From a bacterium UBP4_UBA6127 (lineage in GTDB: Bacteria; UBP4; UBA4092), in contig DIVR01000026.1 in the NCBI GenBank assembly GCA_002428325.1, forward strand, positions 90,591-141,660: DNA of 51,070 bases, given 5' to 3'. The position numbers and the translations under genes are program-made. Numbering within the stretch: the stretch's first letter is position 1; every line of letters begins with the position of its first letter. Positions 43,169 to 51,070 of the stretch are shown piece by piece. The notes under the pieces are model-generated. The model saw only the letters and a list, made by a program, of their open reading frames with translations. It made no database searches and had not been told where the DNA came from.

Positions 43169-44089
43169 TCAATCCCGGCGTTCTTGTTTCAATGTCAAAA
43201 GCGCAATTTCCGGAGGACAGTTAAACCGGGCTTGCAACCCGGAACATCCTGCACCGGAAGAAGTATATCCTGCCAATTGCCGATATCGCCAGGTTCCGGA
43301 CGCAAATTTCCAGGGGATCCGGGCATTTTTCAACAGGGGAATATTCCCCGGCAGGCAAATCTGGCCGCCATGAGTATGGCCTGCCAGATAAAGAACATAC
43401 CCCCGGCGGCTTGCTGCCTTGTAGAGCTCCGGTGAATGGCAGACCAGGATTTTACAAGCTCCCCCGGGAATGCCGGCTTCAGCCTCGTCAAAATCATGAG
43501 TCCCGTAATAATGGCAATCATCCACTCCCACCACATAAAAACTATCCCCTTCACGGGTAACTTTCAGATGGCTGTTCACCAGCATCTCCACCCCGCAGGT
43601 ATAGAGGCTTTGGGCGAAAATATATTCATCATGATTTCCCAGAACCGCTGCTACCGGGGCCTGATGTTTCAACCAGCCGACCATCTCTCTTAATCGAGTA
43701 ACCGCCAGATTGGGATTCCCGGTAAACCGAAAATGATAATCTCCTCCCAGGATAATCAAATCCATGGAGATATCACTGCAAAGACGGTGTATCTGTTCTC
43801 CCAAACCGGGATTGCCATCCAGATGGGGATCGGTAATCAACAGGATTTTATAATCATTAAAAGAGTCAGGTAGACAAGGAAGAAAGATAGTATGCCGGGC
43901 CAACCGAAGCTCCAGCGCATTTTTCAAACCAGAAGCTGAGATATCCAACCCTTTTAAAATTAAATCCAAGAGTGAATAGGGAAAGGTAAGGTTTTCCCAG
44001 TGAAACCACTGAGTACCCCCTTTATGAATGAGACCATAATAGGAACGGACTTCCAGCTTCTTTCGCACCGGATGAATGGGTTTCAGCAT
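43169..44089 (-). CDS. Metallophosphoesterase (YaeI-like)
   Basis: 306 residues. The calcineurin-like motifs are in order: DPHLDG (D-x-H), GGDYHF (GD), GNHDEY (GNHD), a later CHSPE and GHTHGGQ. The GHTHGGQICLP form and the size match the YaeI/YkuE group, which act on UDP-sugar lipids or lipid pyrophosphates at the membrane. There is no clear signal peptide. GGAGG lies eight bases before the ATG. It is the last gene of a five-gene minus-strand group, so a role in envelope lipid or glycan turnover is a fair inference. Confidence 0.9.
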   Translation of the reverse strand: MLKPIHPVRKKLEVRSYYGLIHKGGTQWFHWENLTFPYSLLDLILKGLDISASGLKNALELRLARHTIFLPCLPDSFNDYKILLITDPHLDGNPGLGEQIHRLCSDISMDLIILGGDYHFRFTGNPNLAVTRLREMVGWLKHQAPVAAVLGNHDEYIFAQSLYTCGVEMLVNSHLKVTREGDSFYVVGVDDCHYYGTHDFDEAEAGIPGGACKILVCHSPELYKAASRRGYVLYLAGHTHGGQICLPGNIPLLKNARIPWKFASGTWRYRQLAGYTSSGAGCSGLQARFNCPPEIALLTLKQERRD

Positions 44090-44176
44090 CCAATAGACCT
44101 CCGGATTTGAGATATCCCTTCACCGCTAATATATCTATAAAAGGGGGAATTCGGCAACTGATATCAAGAGTTGCTC

Positions 44177-45598
44177 TTAGCCTGGAGTCTCCATATGGTT
44201 ATTTTCAACCAGCCGCCGAAGCCAGGCTCCCACCAGTATTTTTATATCCTGAAGAAGGGAATAATGTCCGGCATAATAAAAGGCGTTCAATTCCCGCATC
44301 ACCGGATCATGGGAATTACCTTCCAACTCTGAAATGCCGAAGAGAGCCGGATGATAAATAGGCATTTCATCCAGCAGGACAGAATTTACAGGATTAACCG
44401 GAATGATCAGGTTGCCGGACAGATAGAGTGTACCTGACAGAACTTTCAGCAGCAGCGGATATTTATCCATGGATAGATGATAGTAAATCCGGCTCCAGAA
44501 AGAATCTCCCGGACGATCCCAAAGTCTTGGGAATAAGGCTGTGGTTTTCTCTTTATCCAGGTAATAATCTATTGGATATCCCCCCGGGACTCCACTCAGG
44601 GCCATTGCCAGCCGTAAGACTAAATAGGGAATCAATCCCGCTAATATCAAAACCAGGCTAAGTATCCAATGAAAGAAGAAAATGAACTGGCGTCTGGGAT
44701 TGAGATATCCGGTGATGGGCTTTATAAATTTCGGTTCCAGTTCCATCCATTCCCCATTCAAGGGAGATATCAATTTATTCCGGAAAAGAATCTTCTCGTG
44801 GATTTCCAACTCTCTGCCGATATATGTCTCATCATAAACAATAGACCTTTCCAGGCTGGAGTGGGAATCGACAATAACCCGGTTGCCCAGGATAACATCC
44901 GGGCCAATCAGGCAATAGTTATGGATTCTGACTTTTCTATCCATCAATACCGGCTGGACCAGGAGGGAATGCCGAGGGATGTGAGGAGGGAGTTGTTTAG
45001 CCTTATTATCGATTTCTTTTAAAGATAGAAGATTCTTTTTTTCAGGAGAACTCAGCCATTCCATGGAAAGAGAATAATAAGACAAAATAGTATCAAGGTT
45101 CCGGATACGAAAACCGGGGTCTTTATCCTCCGGATAACTTTCGGGATCAAAGGTTGCCAGGTTTTCCCGATTCAAAAAAAGAATCCGTCCCGAGGAACAA
45201 CTGACGCATCTTGAATAGTCTCCCTGTTCCAGGAACCGCCGATAAGCATGCCCGGTCTCTCTCTCAATCACAAAAAGCCCTTCCATAATGGCCAGGTCGC
45301 TGCCTTTGCAAAAAGAATAATTCTTATTCAATACCGTTTGGAGAGAATCTCCCGGATGGGAAGGGCAAAAACTGATATGAAGTCCCGGCTGGCCAGGGTT
45401 CTCATAGCAGCTTTCCATTTCGGGAACCGGCTGTTCCATGACAATCCGGATTTCCTTGATGGCAAGACTCCGGCAAAATTCCAGGTAATAATCCAGAATG
45501 GGCCGATTGAAAAATTTCAAACAATAGGGAGAGAGATCGTTAAAATAATGGCGAACCCAATGATTTTCACCTTCCCGGCAAAATATCAGGCATCTCAT
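44177..45598 (-). CDS. Fusion: nucleotidyltransferase-like, left-handed beta-helix and sugar-transferase-like domains
   Basis: 473 residues. Residues 1-110 have the topology of a sugar-nucleotidyltransferase (MRCLIFCREGENHW, NRPILDYYLEFCRSLAI) but lack the Gly-rich GGxGxR nucleotide loop, so activity is doubtful. Residues about 215-275 are hexapeptide-like (LIGPDVILGNRVIVDS, SIVYDETYIG), forming a short beta-helix. A hydrophobic hairpin (about 310-340) is followed by a region whose end, LNAFYYAGHYSLLQDIKILV, matches the final helix of polyprenyl-phosphate sugar transferases (PglC/WbaP type), with PALFGISELEG in place of PGITG. It may be a scaffold or a degenerate initiating transferase in glycan assembly. 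It lies 39 bases after the STAS gene. Confidence 0.75.
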   Translation of the reverse strand: MRCLIFCREGENHWVRHYFNDLSPYCLKFFNRPILDYYLEFCRSLAIKEIRIVMEQPVPEMESCYENPGQPGLHISFCPSHPGDSLQTVLNKNYSFCKGSDLAIMEGLFVIERETGHAYRRFLEQGDYSRCVSCSSGRILFLNRENLATFDPESYPEDKDPGFRIRNLDTILSYYSLSMEWLSSPEKKNLLSLKEIDNKAKQLPPHIPRHSLLVQPVLMDRKVRIHNYCLIGPDVILGNRVIVDSHSSLERSIVYDETYIGRELEIHEKILFRNKLISPLNGEWMELEPKFIKPITGYLNPRRQFIFFFHWILSLVLILAGLIPYLVLRLAMALSGVPGGYPIDYYLDKEKTTALFPRLWDRPGDSFWSRIYYHLSMDKYPLLLKVLSGTLYLSGNLIIPVNPVNSVLLDEMPIYHPALFGISELEGNSHDPVMRELNAFYYAGHYSLLQDIKILVGAWLRRLVENNHMETPG

Positions 45599-45637
45599 GA
45601 TTGACCCAACCCTTCCCTATCCAGGGGATAAAAAGGT

Positions 45638-45976
45638 TCACTCAGAATGATAACTTTTCAAAGCAGATTCAACATCATCATAAATATCAAATATTTTATA
45701 AGCACGGGTGATTTCAAATATCATACGGGGCTTTGTCTGCAAGGCGGCGATTTTCATGGTACCGCTGGCTTCCGAGACATTTTTCAGGCATGCCACAATT
45801 CCTCCCAGGCCGGTACTGTCAATAAAATCCACCTCACCCATATCAAACAGAAGTTGATTGGTTTGACTGAGCCACTGGGTTATATGACTTTTCAGTTCAG
45901 ATACATTCCCGGCATCAATTCGGCCTTTGATATGGATAATGCCTATGATGCCATCTTTTGTGAATTGGAGATCCAT
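45638..45976 (-). CDS. STAS-domain anti-sigma factor antagonist (SpoIIAA/RsbV-like)
   Basis: 112 residues, single STAS fold. The phosphorylatable Ser54 lies in FIDSTGLGG, the site used by SpoIIAA/RsbV proteins. In that system a kinase (RsbW-type) phosphorylates the Ser and a PP2C phosphatase (RsbU-type) removes the phosphate. The same gene group encodes a protein with both PP2C and ATPase domains, which is its likely partner. GGGAGG before the ATG gives a strong ribosome site. The output, a sigma factor or a glycan enzyme, is not in view. Confidence 0.93.
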   Translation of the reverse strand: MDLQFTKDGIIGIIHIKGRIDAGNVSELKSHITQWLSQTNQLLFDMGEVDFIDSTGLGGIVACLKNVSEASGTMKIAALQTKPRMIFEITRAYKIFDIYDDVESALKSYHSE

Positions 45977-46046
45977 ATAAATCCTCCCATGAAAATATGA
46001 CTATGACAGACCAAACCTCACCGGAACGATTGCAACTCTAACCAAA

Positions 46047-48392
46047 TTATACAGATTCTTTATGAATCTGAGAAATTAAAGATTTAGCATTATGGAAAAA
46101 TCCTTTGATCAAGGATTCCGTATTCCCCAGTTTCAATACCTGTTCATATCCATCTTTTCCCATCAGGGGTAATTTTTCCCGCTGCCGGTAGGCATCCAGC
46201 ATCTTCAATCCCAGGGACTTCACCGAGCCGGATTCAAAGGTCCAGCCATTAACCAATTCCATGACCCGGTTAGGAACCAGCGAATCACTCTGGATCACCG
46301 GAAGTCCGAATGACCAGGACTCCAAAGTTGCCAGGCTCCCGGAAGCGCCCAGAAACGGAATCAGCCGAATATCTGCCTTCCGATGCCATGAAATCCAATC
46401 ATCATGATTATTGATATCCACCACCTGTATCTGGTTTATGGCTACTGGCATTAACTTATCTATTGGCATAGGGGTCTTTGAACCCGTATTTAATATCACC
46501 AGCCTGCTTCCGGGCATTTGTCCGGCTGTCTGGGAAAAAGCCTCCCAGGCCAGAGAATAGCCCATCCAAGACATGGGTGAAGCTGCCAATAAGAAGATGA
46601 AATCCCCGCTTCTTTGCTCCGGTTCAACTGCCGGGGATGAAAGACAGAATTGGGAAGCCCAATAGGATTCCCAATCCCCGGTACATGATTGGAATCCTGC
46701 CTGCTTCAAGTTTTTTACTGAAGCACTCAACAGGACTTCAACACAATGGAAATGTTTCAGCTGTTTCTTATATTTCACCGGCAAAGACTCCACCCCAGCT
46801 CCGGTCTCCAATGAATATCCATTATTCCCAGAAAAATCTGATAATAGGCAGGGAATTTTCAAGCTTGCAGCAATTTTACCGGAGGCTCGAAGGGTATCAG
46901 CCATTCCGGGAATGCAATGGAATAAATGGTAGTCATGACACTTTAGGCTACTTTTAAGTCCGGGCAGAAAAGTTAAAGATGGGATATTAAACAAGCTTCT
47001 TTTGTTTATTTTTTCCCATTGAAGACAGCCTGTTGATTGGGATTCAACCGGGAAAGGAATCTCAGTTTCACTATAAACTGTCACATCAAAATACTCAGCC
47101 AGAGTCCGGGACCATTGAGTCAGATCGCACCAAGCCCCGCCAGAAAGATTTCGGCTGACCCCAATTTGGACTGCTACCTTTAAACGATTCATCCGAATTG
47201 CACGGATTTGTTCAGTGAGTTTTTGGGATAGGACTTGGGTTGAATACTGCGACAAAGCTTTCTGGAAAAACGCTTCTCCCATTTTTTGAGGCAGCTCAAG
47301 ATTTTCAATCAGGTTAAGAATCGACTCGGTGATTTTTTTAGCATGGTCAAAAACCCAAATTTCATCTTCGGAAAAATCAAGACCTTCTGCCCCCTGGGAG
47401 GTGGTAACCACTGTTTTCTTTTGGGCGGCAGCTTTCATGAGGGATGTTCTGGTAACCGGCCCTTTCCGATAAGGCATCACTAAAAAGAGGGATTGGGGAA
47501 TCAACTTTTGCAACTCCCGTATTTCCCTTATCATCTTGATTTCAGGCCATTCCACCTGAGAATAAGCCGCTTCAAGGATTTCCTCCAGGTTCTCCCCGGC
47601 CAGATAAAGCTTAATCTCTTTGGCTTTTAATGCCTGTTCAATTCGCGGATATATCTCTTCCAGAAGAAAATACAGGGCATCCTGGTCAGCAATCTGTTCA
47701 AAATCTCCCGTGAATAGGATAAATTTTTCCTTAATAGTTTCAGTCATCGGGATAGACACCGGAGGAATCGCCTTCATAACAGAAGGATAAATCCAACACT
47801 TTTCTGAAGACAAGATTCCGGGGTATTCCGCCAGGCAATAATCTAGCGACGGCTGATTGGCAAAGGTAAAATAGAAAGGAGAGGAGAGAACTTTTCTTTC
47901 TCCTGATTTTAAATCCTCAAAAGATTTGTTCCCCTCTAGCCGATCAGAGACTGACAATGTCTCTAAAAGATGCCGGTTGCGAATAGAAGAAGGAAGGTCC
48001 ATATCCAGAATAACCTGGAGATAAGGCAATATCCGCTGGGCTTCCCAGACCAGGGGAGCAAGGGCCGGAATACGGCAGAAGATAACATCATACTGGCGTT
48101 CCAGTAGAATATTCTCATACTGGGCCAGGGCCTTTTTATCAAACCGAAAGAAACCTTTGGATTCTTTTGGAGCAGACTTTAAGGCATGCAGATAAAACAT
48201 ACGGTCGCAGCCTTGATACCTCCGGACATCATAATCCCGATAAGGATTAATGATCAGCAAATCTGCATTGAATGATTCAGAAAGACTGGACCAGAAAAAC
48301 CGGCTTCGGTCTCTTTCTGCCCCTTCTTCTGTCCCGAAGGGAAGGTCAATATAGAGGATTTTCTCAATTAATGAAAAGGGTTCCGGCATCAT
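46047..48392 (-). CDS. Tandem GT-B glycosyltransferase (two GT4-like halves)
   Basis: About 781 residues in two similar halves. The first (about 1-400) ends in the donor-site block KAAAQKKTVVTTSQGAEGLDF. The second begins VAVQIGVSRNLSGGAW (about 405) and ends with ATLESWSFGLPVIQSD and NRVMELVNGW, the E-x7-E type motif of GT4 enzymes. Duplicated GT4 proteins usually add two sugars in turn to a polysaccharide or glycolipid. No signal peptide or span. The start is uncertain: GTG 48404, ATG 48392 and ATG 48389 are in frame; AGGTGG directly before the ATGs favours the later ones. A sigma-70 promoter lies just upstream, so it may be transcribed apart from the regulator gene. Confidence 0.85.
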   Translation of the reverse strand: MMPEPFSLIEKILYIDLPFGTEEGAERDRSRFFWSSLSESFNADLLIINPYRDYDVRRYQGCDRMFYLHALKSAPKESKGFFRFDKKALAQYENILLERQYDVIFCRIPALAPLVWEAQRILPYLQVILDMDLPSSIRNRHLLETLSVSDRLEGNKSFEDLKSGERKVLSSPFYFTFANQPSLDYCLAEYPGILSSEKCWIYPSVMKAIPPVSIPMTETIKEKFILFTGDFEQIADQDALYFLLEEIYPRIEQALKAKEIKLYLAGENLEEILEAAYSQVEWPEIKMIREIRELQKLIPQSLFLVMPYRKGPVTRTSLMKAAAQKKTVVTTSQGAEGLDFSEDEIWVFDHAKKITESILNLIENLELPQKMGEAFFQKALSQYSTQVLSQKLTEQIRAIRMNRLKVAVQIGVSRNLSGGAWCDLTQWSRTLAEYFDVTVYSETEIPFPVESQSTGCLQWEKINKRSLFNIPSLTFLPGLKSSLKCHDYHLFHCIPGMADTLRASGKIAASLKIPCLLSDFSGNNGYSLETGAGVESLPVKYKKQLKHFHCVEVLLSASVKNLKQAGFQSCTGDWESYWASQFCLSSPAVEPEQRSGDFIFLLAASPMSWMGYSLAWEAFSQTAGQMPGSRLVILNTGSKTPMPIDKLMPVAINQIQVVDINNHDDWISWHRKADIRLIPFLGASGSLATLESWSFGLPVIQSDSLVPNRVMELVNGWTFESGSVKSLGLKMLDAYRQREKLPLMGKDGYEQVLKLGNTESLIKGFFHNAKSLISQIHKESV

Positions 48393-48444
48393 CCACCTGC
48401 TCACTTAAGTTCAGTTAACAGAATGATTTTTATTATGTATTGGC

Positions 48445-48473
48445 ATCATACCTTTTTGCCGGGTTAAATGCAA
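48445..48473 (-). promoter_or_regulatory. Sigma-70 promoter of the tandem glycosyltransferase gene
   Basis: On the minus strand TTGCAT (48473-48468), exactly 17 bases, TATGAT (48450-48445). The predicted start near 48438 is about 45 bases before the start codon. Confidence 0.55.
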
Positions 48474-48491
48474 GCATCCCGCCAGGTTGAA

Positions 48492-50192
48492 TCAAAAAGG
48501 ATTTTTATTTTTTTTAACCTTAATAATTGTTTCATTATACCGGTCATACCGGTTTCGTTGGAAAGCAGAAGACTGGCTTTGAACAATTTTCATCCCCCAG
48601 CCGGATTCCGGCAAATCCAGAAAATTATTGCTGTAGGTAATATCCATTTTTTCACCCGGCTGAATATCCGGCATCCAGGCTTTCCCTTCATCAATGAATC
48701 GGATGACCACGCCCTCATCATAAGACAGTTCGACAATCACAGCATCCGTTTCTCTCCCTTCGATCCCATGTTGAATAATATTATTGAGATATTCATTCAC
48801 CAGCAATTCAACCTGAGAAGAATAGAGGGGGTCGCCTGACCATCGGAGGGTCTGTTGTTCACATTCTTTCCCCAGAGACTCTACACTCTGGTAAGAAGCA
48901 AATAATCGGCTTCGGAGGGACCAGTGGGTCTGAAAAGTATCTGAACTGGATGAATAGAACAAATAAATCCTTTTTTCTGTTTCAGGCCAAGGCTGAAAAG
49001 ACAGAATGGCAAAATCATCCATCGCCATTTCATATTTCATTTCTTCCATCCTGGACGTCAGTTTATGGGGGTAAAGCAGGCAATTATCCACTTGAAATCC
49101 CGATCCCATCACTTGAGTCAGCCCTTCAATGCCCAGCTGTTCTTTGTGTTGATCCTCACATTCAAACAAGCCATCCGTGTAGAGCATATAAACAGTTTCA
49201 GGAGTCAATTGAATGATCGATTCATCCTCCGGTTTATAGGGGACTTTGGCATCCCATCCAATAGGGATAGACCCAGCACTGGGATGCAGGATAATTGTTT
49301 TATTTTTAATATCAAAGGAAAGAACGGGGGGATGCCCTGCATTCATGTATCTGAATTCTTTCTTATCGAGATCGATCAATCCCAATATCAAGGTCATATA
49401 ATTATTTTTCAGAAGCCGTTGGGAGAGAATTTCATTTAGATTATTCGCCATTTCAGACAAGCCGGACTTGTTTTTACTGGATTCAATGAGCATTCCCAAG
49501 ATAGAACGGATGGCTGTCATTAAAAGGGCGGCCTGGACCCCATGTCCGGAGATATCCCCGATACTTACATAATACTGGGAATCTGAAACCCGGATAATGT
49601 CATATAAATCTCCCCCGACCCGGGAAGAAGGTGAATAGTAGGAACAAAAATGGATTTCTTTTTCCATAATCATGCTGCGAGGCAGGAAGTAGGATTGAAT
49701 TTGGGATGCCATCTTCAGTTCCTGGACTACATTGGAATATAATTCAATGACCTTGGACTGGGCTTCCTGTACCGCCTTGATTTTATCTTCTACATCCTGA
49801 AGGAGCCGGTTCCTTTCAATGGCATATTCCAAAGCTCTTGGCAGATTGTAATTATCAATTTTTCCTTTATAAATATAATCCTGAGCTCCCGCCTGTACGG
49901 CCTCAATGGCTATATCGGCATCATCATGCCCGGTCAGGATTAACACGGGCAAATCCACCCGAAGCTCTTTGATTCTTCTCAACCCCTCCAGACCGATGGA
50001 ATCAGGTAATCCCAAATCCAGTAAAAGGACATCAAAATGGAGCGCACGTAAAAGATTCAGGGCATCCTCGAGACAGGAGGCTTGTTCTATCTTGCTACCC
50101 ATCAACAAAACTTCCTTCAAGACTTGCCGAACCAGCATGGCATCCGTTGCTTGGTCTTCAACGAGCAATATGCTTAATGGTTTCAATCCCAT
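48492..50192 (-). CDS. REC-PP2C-HATPase partner-switching regulator (RsbU/RsbW-like fusion)
   Basis: 566 residues. The receiver (1-125) has phospho-acceptor Asp59 (VLLLDLGLPD) and the VEDQ acidic pair. A coiled coil (about 130-175) leads to a SpoIIE/RsbU-type PP2C domain (about 180-400) with metal Asp residues in VGGDLYDI, GDISGHG, YTDGLFE and MDDFAIL. The C-terminal ~140 residues look like an RsbW-type GHKL ATPase: N box LLVNEYLNNIIQHG and G1 FIDEGKAW, with a variant G2 (ESGWGMKIV). One protein thus holds both phosphatase and kinase for a STAS antagonist, and a STAS gene is downstream. ATG 50192 has GAGAGGG eight bases upstream; the frame extends to 50234 without a ribosome site. Confidence 0.92.
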   Translation of the reverse strand: MGLKPLSILLVEDQATDAMLVRQVLKEVLLMGSKIEQASCLEDALNLLRALHFDVLLLDLGLPDSIGLEGLRRIKELRVDLPVLILTGHDDADIAIEAVQAGAQDYIYKGKIDNYNLPRALEYAIERNRLLQDVEDKIKAVQEAQSKVIELYSNVVQELKMASQIQSYFLPRSMIMEKEIHFCSYYSPSSRVGGDLYDIIRVSDSQYYVSIGDISGHGVQAALLMTAIRSILGMLIESSKNKSGLSEMANNLNEILSQRLLKNNYMTLILGLIDLDKKEFRYMNAGHPPVLSFDIKNKTIILHPSAGSIPIGWDAKVPYKPEDESIIQLTPETVYMLYTDGLFECEDQHKEQLGIEGLTQVMGSGFQVDNCLLYPHKLTSRMEEMKYEMAMDDFAILSFQPWPETEKRIYLFYSSSSDTFQTHWSLRSRLFASYQSVESLGKECEQQTLRWSGDPLYSSQVELLVNEYLNNIIQHGIEGRETDAVIVELSYDEGVVIRFIDEGKAWMPDIQPGEKMDITYSNNFLDLPESGWGMKIVQSQSSAFQRNRYDRYNETIIKVKKNKNPF

Positions 50193-50312
50193 AGAGCCAT
50201 CCCTCTCAACAGATTTTATCATTGGCCATATCATCTGCTACCTAACAACAATTTACTCCTCTTGGAGGGGTCTCGTAAAGGATTTCTTATAGGAAACAAC
50301 CGGGGATATAAA

Positions 50313-50343
50313 CAAAAGAAGAAGACTTCCTCAGGAAGCCTTC
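50313..50343 (-). terminator. Terminator of the CDGSH gene
   Basis: On the minus strand GAAGGCTTCC, a 3-base loop and GGAAGTCTTC (one G.U) are followed by TTCTTTTG. It separates the CDGSH gene from the regulator group. Confidence 0.75.
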
Positions 50344-50454
50344 TCAAATATCCGATTTTATTTTATGTGAATGAGTTCAAGGGGTCCCACCCTCCAGGGA
50401 TATCTCCAATGCTTATACAGGGTTCGCTTATGCTATTGAGACCCGGTAATCAGT

Positions 50455-50694
50455 TTATTTTGATGCAGAAGGATCCGGAGCCGGAAGGACTCGGGCCTCA
50501 ATAGGAGAGTCAAACCCCTGTTTGCGGTGTTCCCCGTCACAGAAAGGTTTATTGGCGGATAATCCGCATCGGCAAAAGGAGATATGGGTCCTTCCTCCCA
50601 ACCCAAAGGGTTTTCCATTCATATCGACTATCTCAAAATCCCCTTCAACCCGGATTGACCCATTGGATTTTACCGTGATTTTAGTGGCTGCCAT
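50455..50694 (-). CDS. CDGSH-type iron-sulfur protein
   Basis: 79 residues. The CDGSH signature CRCGLSANKPFCDGEH gives the 2Fe-2S ligands Cys41, Cys43, Cys52 and His56 in the C-x-C-x8-C-x3-H order. The N-terminal half is the beta-rich lead-in (IRVEGDFEIVDMNGKPF) found in small bacterial members. They are soluble redox or cluster-carrier proteins; the partner is unknown. GAGGAG lies about 12 bases before ATG, a slightly long spacing. Monocistronic. Confidence 0.93.
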   Translation of the reverse strand: MAATKITVKSNGSIRVEGDFEIVDMNGKPFGLGGRTHISFCRCGLSANKPFCDGEHRKQGFDSPIEARVLPAPDPSASK

Positions 50695-50872
50695 AAGAAT
50701 TGGTTTCTCCTCTTTAGAATCACTCGATTACATGGTTAATCAGAGTGTATAAAGATAAGAATCCCTGTTTGGACAAAAAAGTTCCCTGACCCTGGAAAAC
50801 ATGATAGGAAATTAAAAGAGGAAAAGAGAGATGAAGGAAAAAGAGGAAAATCAGATGATCATGAGATAAAAA

Positions 50873-50957
50873 TGGTGCCCGGGGCGGGACTCGAACCCGC
50901 ATGGATCTCTCCATACGCCCCTCAAACGTACGTGTCTGCCAGTTCCACCACCCGGGC
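50873..50957 (-). tRNA. tRNA-Leu (GAG)
   Basis: An 85-nt class II tRNA with encoded CCA. The acceptor stem GCCCGGG / CCCGGGC is perfect. The anticodon stem TACGT/GCGTA encloses loop TTGAGGG, so the anticodon is GAG (leucine CUC/CUU). A short variable arm (TGGAGAGATCCA) and the T loop TTCGAGT are present. Confidence 0.96.
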
Positions 50958-50995
50958 AGGGATGTTATTACTGCGAAAAAAGGGAAATATTAACT

Positions 50996-51070
50996 TGGTA
51001 GCGGGAGAGGGATTTGAACCCCCGACACAGCGGGTATGAACCGCTTGCTCTACCAACTGAGCTATCCCGC
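50996..51070 (-). tRNA. tRNA-Met (CAT), 5' end cut by one base at the window edge
   Basis: 75 of 76 nt are visible with encoded CCA. Base pairing puts the first nucleotide at 51071 (expected A to pair with U72). The anticodon stem AGCGG/CCGCT encloses TTCATAC, anticodon CAT. A paired first position and lack of the initiator features favour elongator Met; an Ile-CAU tRNA (lysidine) cannot be excluded without identity rules. Confidence 0.92.

Noticed and set aside
1..51070. CRISPR arrays, IS elements, prophage or integrase genes
   Set aside because: No direct-repeat arrays, transposase, integrase or phage structural genes were seen; gene content and spacing are those of a stable chromosome region.

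Overview
The window is chromosomal DNA of an uncultured-type bacterium with moderate G+C. It is probably an anaerobic Gram-negative: it carries NikR, a split FeoB with a DtxR-FeoA regulator, archaeal-type phosphoglycerate mutase (ApgM), a citramalate synthase end, two NtrC-type sigma-54 activators, a GspG-like pseudopilin and several lipid-linked-sugar glycosyltransferases. No phylum can be fixed from sequence alone. There is no phage, IS element, CRISPR array or rRNA. Nearly all genes look intact, and most have a clear Shine-Dalgarno and U-tract hairpin terminators.

Layout. 1-4.1 kb: the 3' end of cimA, valS, and a membrane-anchored polysaccharide deacetylase. 4.2-7.9 kb: a small Lys/Ala-rich exported protein with a sigma-54 type promoter, next to an NtrC-type regulator and its histidine kinase. 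8.1-12.3 kb: a GNAT acetyltransferase and a GT39-like membrane protein, then a DUF885 peptidase-like protein. 12.3-21.9 kb: PhoR/PhoB, then a ferrous-iron operon (DtxR-FeoA-FeoA fusion, FeoB GTPase, FeoB permease as a separate gene), then two secreted proteins of unknown function. This block is flanked by two copies of one perfect palindrome (12695 and 21863). 22.1-26.7 kb: an AspT/YidE-type transporter, ApgM and an MFS permease.

26.7-29 kb: nikR followed by a tight set of pseudopilin, ECF-S-like membrane protein and FmdE-family protein. 29-32.7 kb: NAD synthetase, ThpR and an orphan MsmK/UgpC-type ABC ATPase. 32.9-37.5 kb: two large membrane glycosyltransferase-like proteins and a secreted protein of unknown function. 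37.7-42.2 kb: an orphan NtrC-type regulator with its own sigma-54-like site, and an ABC exporter with a membrane-anchored TPR-like partner. 42.5-50.2 kb: 5-formyl-THF cyclo-ligase, then a five-gene minus-strand group (REC-PP2C-ATPase regulator, tandem GT-B glycosyltransferase, STAS antagonist, a nucleotidyltransferase/beta-helix/sugar-transferase-like fusion, metallophosphoesterase). 50.4 kb to the end: a CDGSH Fe-S protein, tRNA-Leu(GAG) and tRNA-Met(CAT), the latter cut by one base at the window edge.

The most interesting items are: (1) a compact sigma-54 circuit at 4.2-7.9 kb; (2) the duplicated palindrome around the Pho/Feo/secreted block; (3) a 31-nt inverted repeat shared by the leaders at 15.46 kb and 42.46 kb; (4) the pseudopilin inside a NikR/transporter/FmdE cluster; and (5) a partner-switching pair spread through a glycan locus.
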